Shown: one piece after another, positions 62,530-64,000 of the stretch | Layout of the letters: every line of letters starts with the position of its first letter | Position numbering within the stretch: the first letter of the stretch is position 1 | Source of the DNA: Citrus sinensis | Taxonomy: Eukaryota > Streptophyta > Magnoliopsida > Sapindales > Rutaceae | Assembly: GCF_022201045.2 (NCBI RefSeq) | Contig: NC_068562.1 | Coordinates: forward strand, 3,348,001-3,412,000 | Direction: 5' to 3' | Length of the DNA: 64,000 nt | Position numbers and translations under genes: made by a program | The notes under the pieces: model-generated | Seen by the model: the letters and a program-made list of their open reading frames with translations, nothing else | Told to the model about the DNA's origin: nothing | Database searches by the model: none

Positions 62530-64000
62530 AAAAAAAAAACATGGGAGCTTTTAACAGCCTTCAAAATTCTAACATATTTAAAATATCGAACAAGTTCTGA
62601 TTGCAACTGATAGTTTACTGCAAAGTGTTGCATGACCAATAGAACAAGTACATAATATTTTGAATTAACAATCTCTCTCCGATAATGATTGTTCTTGTGA
62701 GAGTGAATGAAATATCAAAGATCCGTGTTCGCAAATCCGCAAAATTAAAAAATAAATAAATAAAAAATCTTAACCGATTTTAACCTTTTTTTTTTTTTGG
62801 TTAAAAATTTGTGTGGTGCTGAGACCACTGGGGATCGGTATTCCACTTCCATTTTTGCGCGACACATGGAGGTTGAATTTTACTTTTATTTAAAAAATAG
62901 AAAGAAAAAAAAAAGCTTTATCACACATTTGATCTATTCCGTATAGACAGCATTTTAGAAAAATCCTAATACTTAAAATTAAAATGTTTGACGATGAAGT
63001 TAAGAGTTGATAATTCAATCAGAAGTCCAATTGATATGTTGTATTTACAATTTTTATGTTGATGTAGAGGTTCAATCTTTATTAATCTAAAAGTATAAAT
63101 AACATGTAAATAATACAATTTTTACTAACCGACATGCTGCACAATCTTTAATATGCATTTGGCACAGGTATGGCAATATACAAGCATACAACTATGAGAA
63201 TTATGTATGGAATATAAAATTTAGTATTTTTCAGAATGAGAGACTGATTTCCAATACCCTTCAAAATTAGTCTCATATTATCCATTCCCAAAATAGAGTA
63301 GGTCCACCATTTTGACTCAGATTTTCATTCTTATTTTGTAAAATAAAAGCGGTCAATAATTTTGATTTTCCAATTCAGAAAGCAAACGCACCATTAGAAT
63401 ATCACATTATTTGGTCATTACGGTGGTCCAACCCATAAAATTATTGGTTGGATAAAATATTTATAGGCTTACATAATTATTTTCATCGAATAATGTTACA
63501 CTTAAAAGTTTCATTTTAACTAATGTGATATTATTATAAATTGTCGTGTGTAAATAATTATTTACTTATTTATTATATCACACAAGATAATCTTTATGAG
63601 GATAACATCTATGTCAAGAAGGAATGCAAAATTTGTATCCCTACTTGTAGATATAATATTTATTACCTCTTTTCAAATATAAGCCACGAGTTGTTTTATT
63701 TCCTTAGCAAAATTGGCACGTGAAATTTTGTAAACCCATTGCAGATGGAAAAAAGAAAAAACGGAAAGAAGACGTGAAGTCCAGGGCCAGACCAGAACAA
63801 GTCAGGGCGCAGGGAACATTGAAGTTAAAGGATACGAGGGCACCAAATCCAATGTGCGCGGACGCGCCGCACCATAACACTTGGTCATTTAGAGGATGTG
63901 AACATGGGATTTGGGATGAGCGCAATCCCAAGTCGCCAAAATTCTTAGCGAGAAAATAAATGGGCCATCGAGTTGTCAAGCCAGTGATAGGTGGTCCACC
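62355..64000. other. Upstream of the ERF gene; no further gene recognised
   Basis: It includes the ERF promoter region, a (TA)n tract at 62500-62516 and AT-rich DNA. The last 280 bases (63720-64000) are less AT-rich, with open frames on both strands, but no protein family is recognised. They could be the edge of a gene outside the window. Confidence 0.45.

Noticed and set aside
63704..63979. Frames at the right edge of the window
   Set aside because: Both strands are open but neither translation resembles a known family; too short and at the edge to call.
1..64000. CRISPR arrays, operons, rRNA, organellar insertions
   Set aside because: No spaced repeats of CRISPR form, no prokaryotic gene layout, and no recognisable organellar or ribosomal segments on reading both strands.

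Overview
The window is nuclear DNA from a flowering plant, most likely a woody eudicot. Intergenic DNA is AT-rich, the genes have short exons with GT-AG introns, and all recognisable proteins belong to plant families. Protein wording and the repeat spectrum resemble Citrus/Rutaceae, but that is from memory and could not be checked. There are no bacterial operons, CRISPR arrays, organellar genes, rRNA genes or convincing tRNA genes.

Seven genes can be reconstructed with splice sites. (1) A KRP/ICK cyclin-dependent kinase inhibitor, +, 2724-3933. (2) A multi-pass membrane protein of the At3g27390 family, -, 9718-13169, nine coding exons. (3) A B3-domain DNA-binding protein with a coiled-coil tail, +, 32266-35736. 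(4) A small plant-specific 175-residue protein, -, 37158-37792. (5) A 185-residue orphan of the DEAD-box helicase C-terminal lobe, -, 45153-49111. (6) A 2469-residue BAT2/PRRC2-like low-complexity protein, +, 50337-59312. (7) A group-X ERF transcription factor with an altered AP2 domain, -, 61641-62258. Genes 5 and 6 are head-to-head across about 1.2 kb.

The rest is dominated by mobile DNA. A complete 8.8-kb Copia LTR retrotransposon lies at 21731-30568 on the - strand. Its two 1547-bp LTRs are nearly identical and the PBS and PPT are intact, but gag and pol carry several disabling changes. From 14.3 to 19.4 kb there are inverted-repeat elements, a repeated AT-rich block and a SINE-like retroposon apparently interrupted by a LINE 3' end. 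A pogo/Emigrant-like MITE is at 1720-2224. A 2.2-kb inverted-repeat element fills most of the last intron of gene 5 and itself contains a hAT-like element. A further foldback element lies between genes 6 and 7, next to a duplicated segment.

The genes do not form one pathway. Two are transcription factors (B3, ERF), one is a cell-cycle inhibitor, two may touch RNA metabolism or translation (helicase-lobe protein and PRRC2-like protein, by inference from family), and two have no known function. The least ordinary items are the orphan helicase lobe with eroded motifs, the ERF whose DNA-contacting Trp is Cys, the frame-preserving GC-AG intron in the B3 gene, KRP-like coding potential upstream of the KRP start codon, and the nested retroposon and transposon structures.
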